Positions 5,615 through 5,757 of a stretch of 5,757 nucleotides of DNA are shown one piece after another (position 1 is the stretch's first letter; each line of letters begins with the position of its first letter). Origin of the DNA: JASFTV01 sp050050615. GTDB taxonomy: Bacteria; Desulfobacterota; DSM-4660; Desulfatiglandales; HGW-15. Both the position numbers and the translations under genes were made by a program. The notes under the pieces were generated by a model. The model saw only the letters and a list, made by a program, of their open reading frames with translations, was not told where the DNA came from and ran no database searches. The DNA lies in contig JASFTV010000243.1 in assembly GCA_050050615.1 (NCBI GenBank), positions 1-5,757 of the forward strand. The letters run 5' to 3'.

Positions 5615-5757
5615 TCACTCTACCTTGATCTTCGTAGCTCTCTTTTTCTCCTTGGAGTGAGCCTTTCTCTCAAGGTCCTCAATTCTTTCATCAACAAGCG
5701 ATCTGACAGCCTTTAGAAATTCCACGCGGGAACGATCGAGATGCACAAAGAATTTGG
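5615..5757 (-). CDS. Unidentified protein, C-terminal fragment (partial)
   Basis: The last 46 codons of a minus-strand gene enter from the right edge and end at a TGA (5617-5615). The visible part begins KFFVHLDRSRVEFLKAVRSL, continues VDERIEDLERKAHSKEKKRA and ends TKIKVE. It reads as an amphipathic helix (about residues 8-31, with leucine, valine and isoleucine at helical spacing), then a strongly basic, lysine-rich tail. There is no in-frame ATG and no ribosome site inside the window, so the start lies beyond it. I do not recognise the family and assign no function. The coherent amino-acid pattern makes a real gene likely. It precedes hisS in the same direction with a gap of about 180 bases that contains a separate promoter candidate, so it is probably a different transcription unit. 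Confidence 0.6.
   Translation of the reverse strand, partial: KFFVHLDRSRVEFLKAVRSLVDERIEDLERKAHSKEKKRATKIKVE

Overview
The window looks like a chromosomal segment from a Gram-negative bacterium, most likely of the Desulfobacterota (Deltaproteobacteria) or a related lineage. This is inferred from a LivK-H-M type amide/amino-acid uptake operon, a hisS-aspS operon whose HisRS carries the cysteine-rich insertion, and a nested palindromic intergenic repeat. No marker gene fixes the taxonomy.

Layout. Bases 1-2052 (+ strand) hold the 3' end of a substrate-binding protein gene, a strong intergenic stem-loop, then complete livH-like and livM-like permease genes that overlap by 8 bases. Bases 2053-2341 separate converging genes and hold a 126-bp dispersed-type repeat with 11-bp terminal inverted repeats and an internal hairpin. 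Bases 2342-5436 (- strand) hold hisS followed 14 bases later by aspS, evidently one transcript. Bases 5437-5614 are the hisS leader and upstream region, with a good promoter candidate and a long imperfect hairpin. Bases 5615-5757 (- strand) are the C-terminal end of an unidentified protein.

How the genes work together. The binding protein, LivH and LivM are three of the five parts of a branched-chain amino acid/amide ABC importer (HAAT family). The two ATPases, LivG and LivF, are not downstream of livM and must lie before the window or elsewhere. HisRS and AspRS charge tRNA-His and tRNA-Asp and are unrelated to the transporter; the two operons merely converge on the repeat.

I found no previously undescribed multi-gene system. 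The points most worth checking are the intergenic repeat, the mRNA hairpins, the four cysteine pairs in HisRS and the mixed specificity residues of AspRS.
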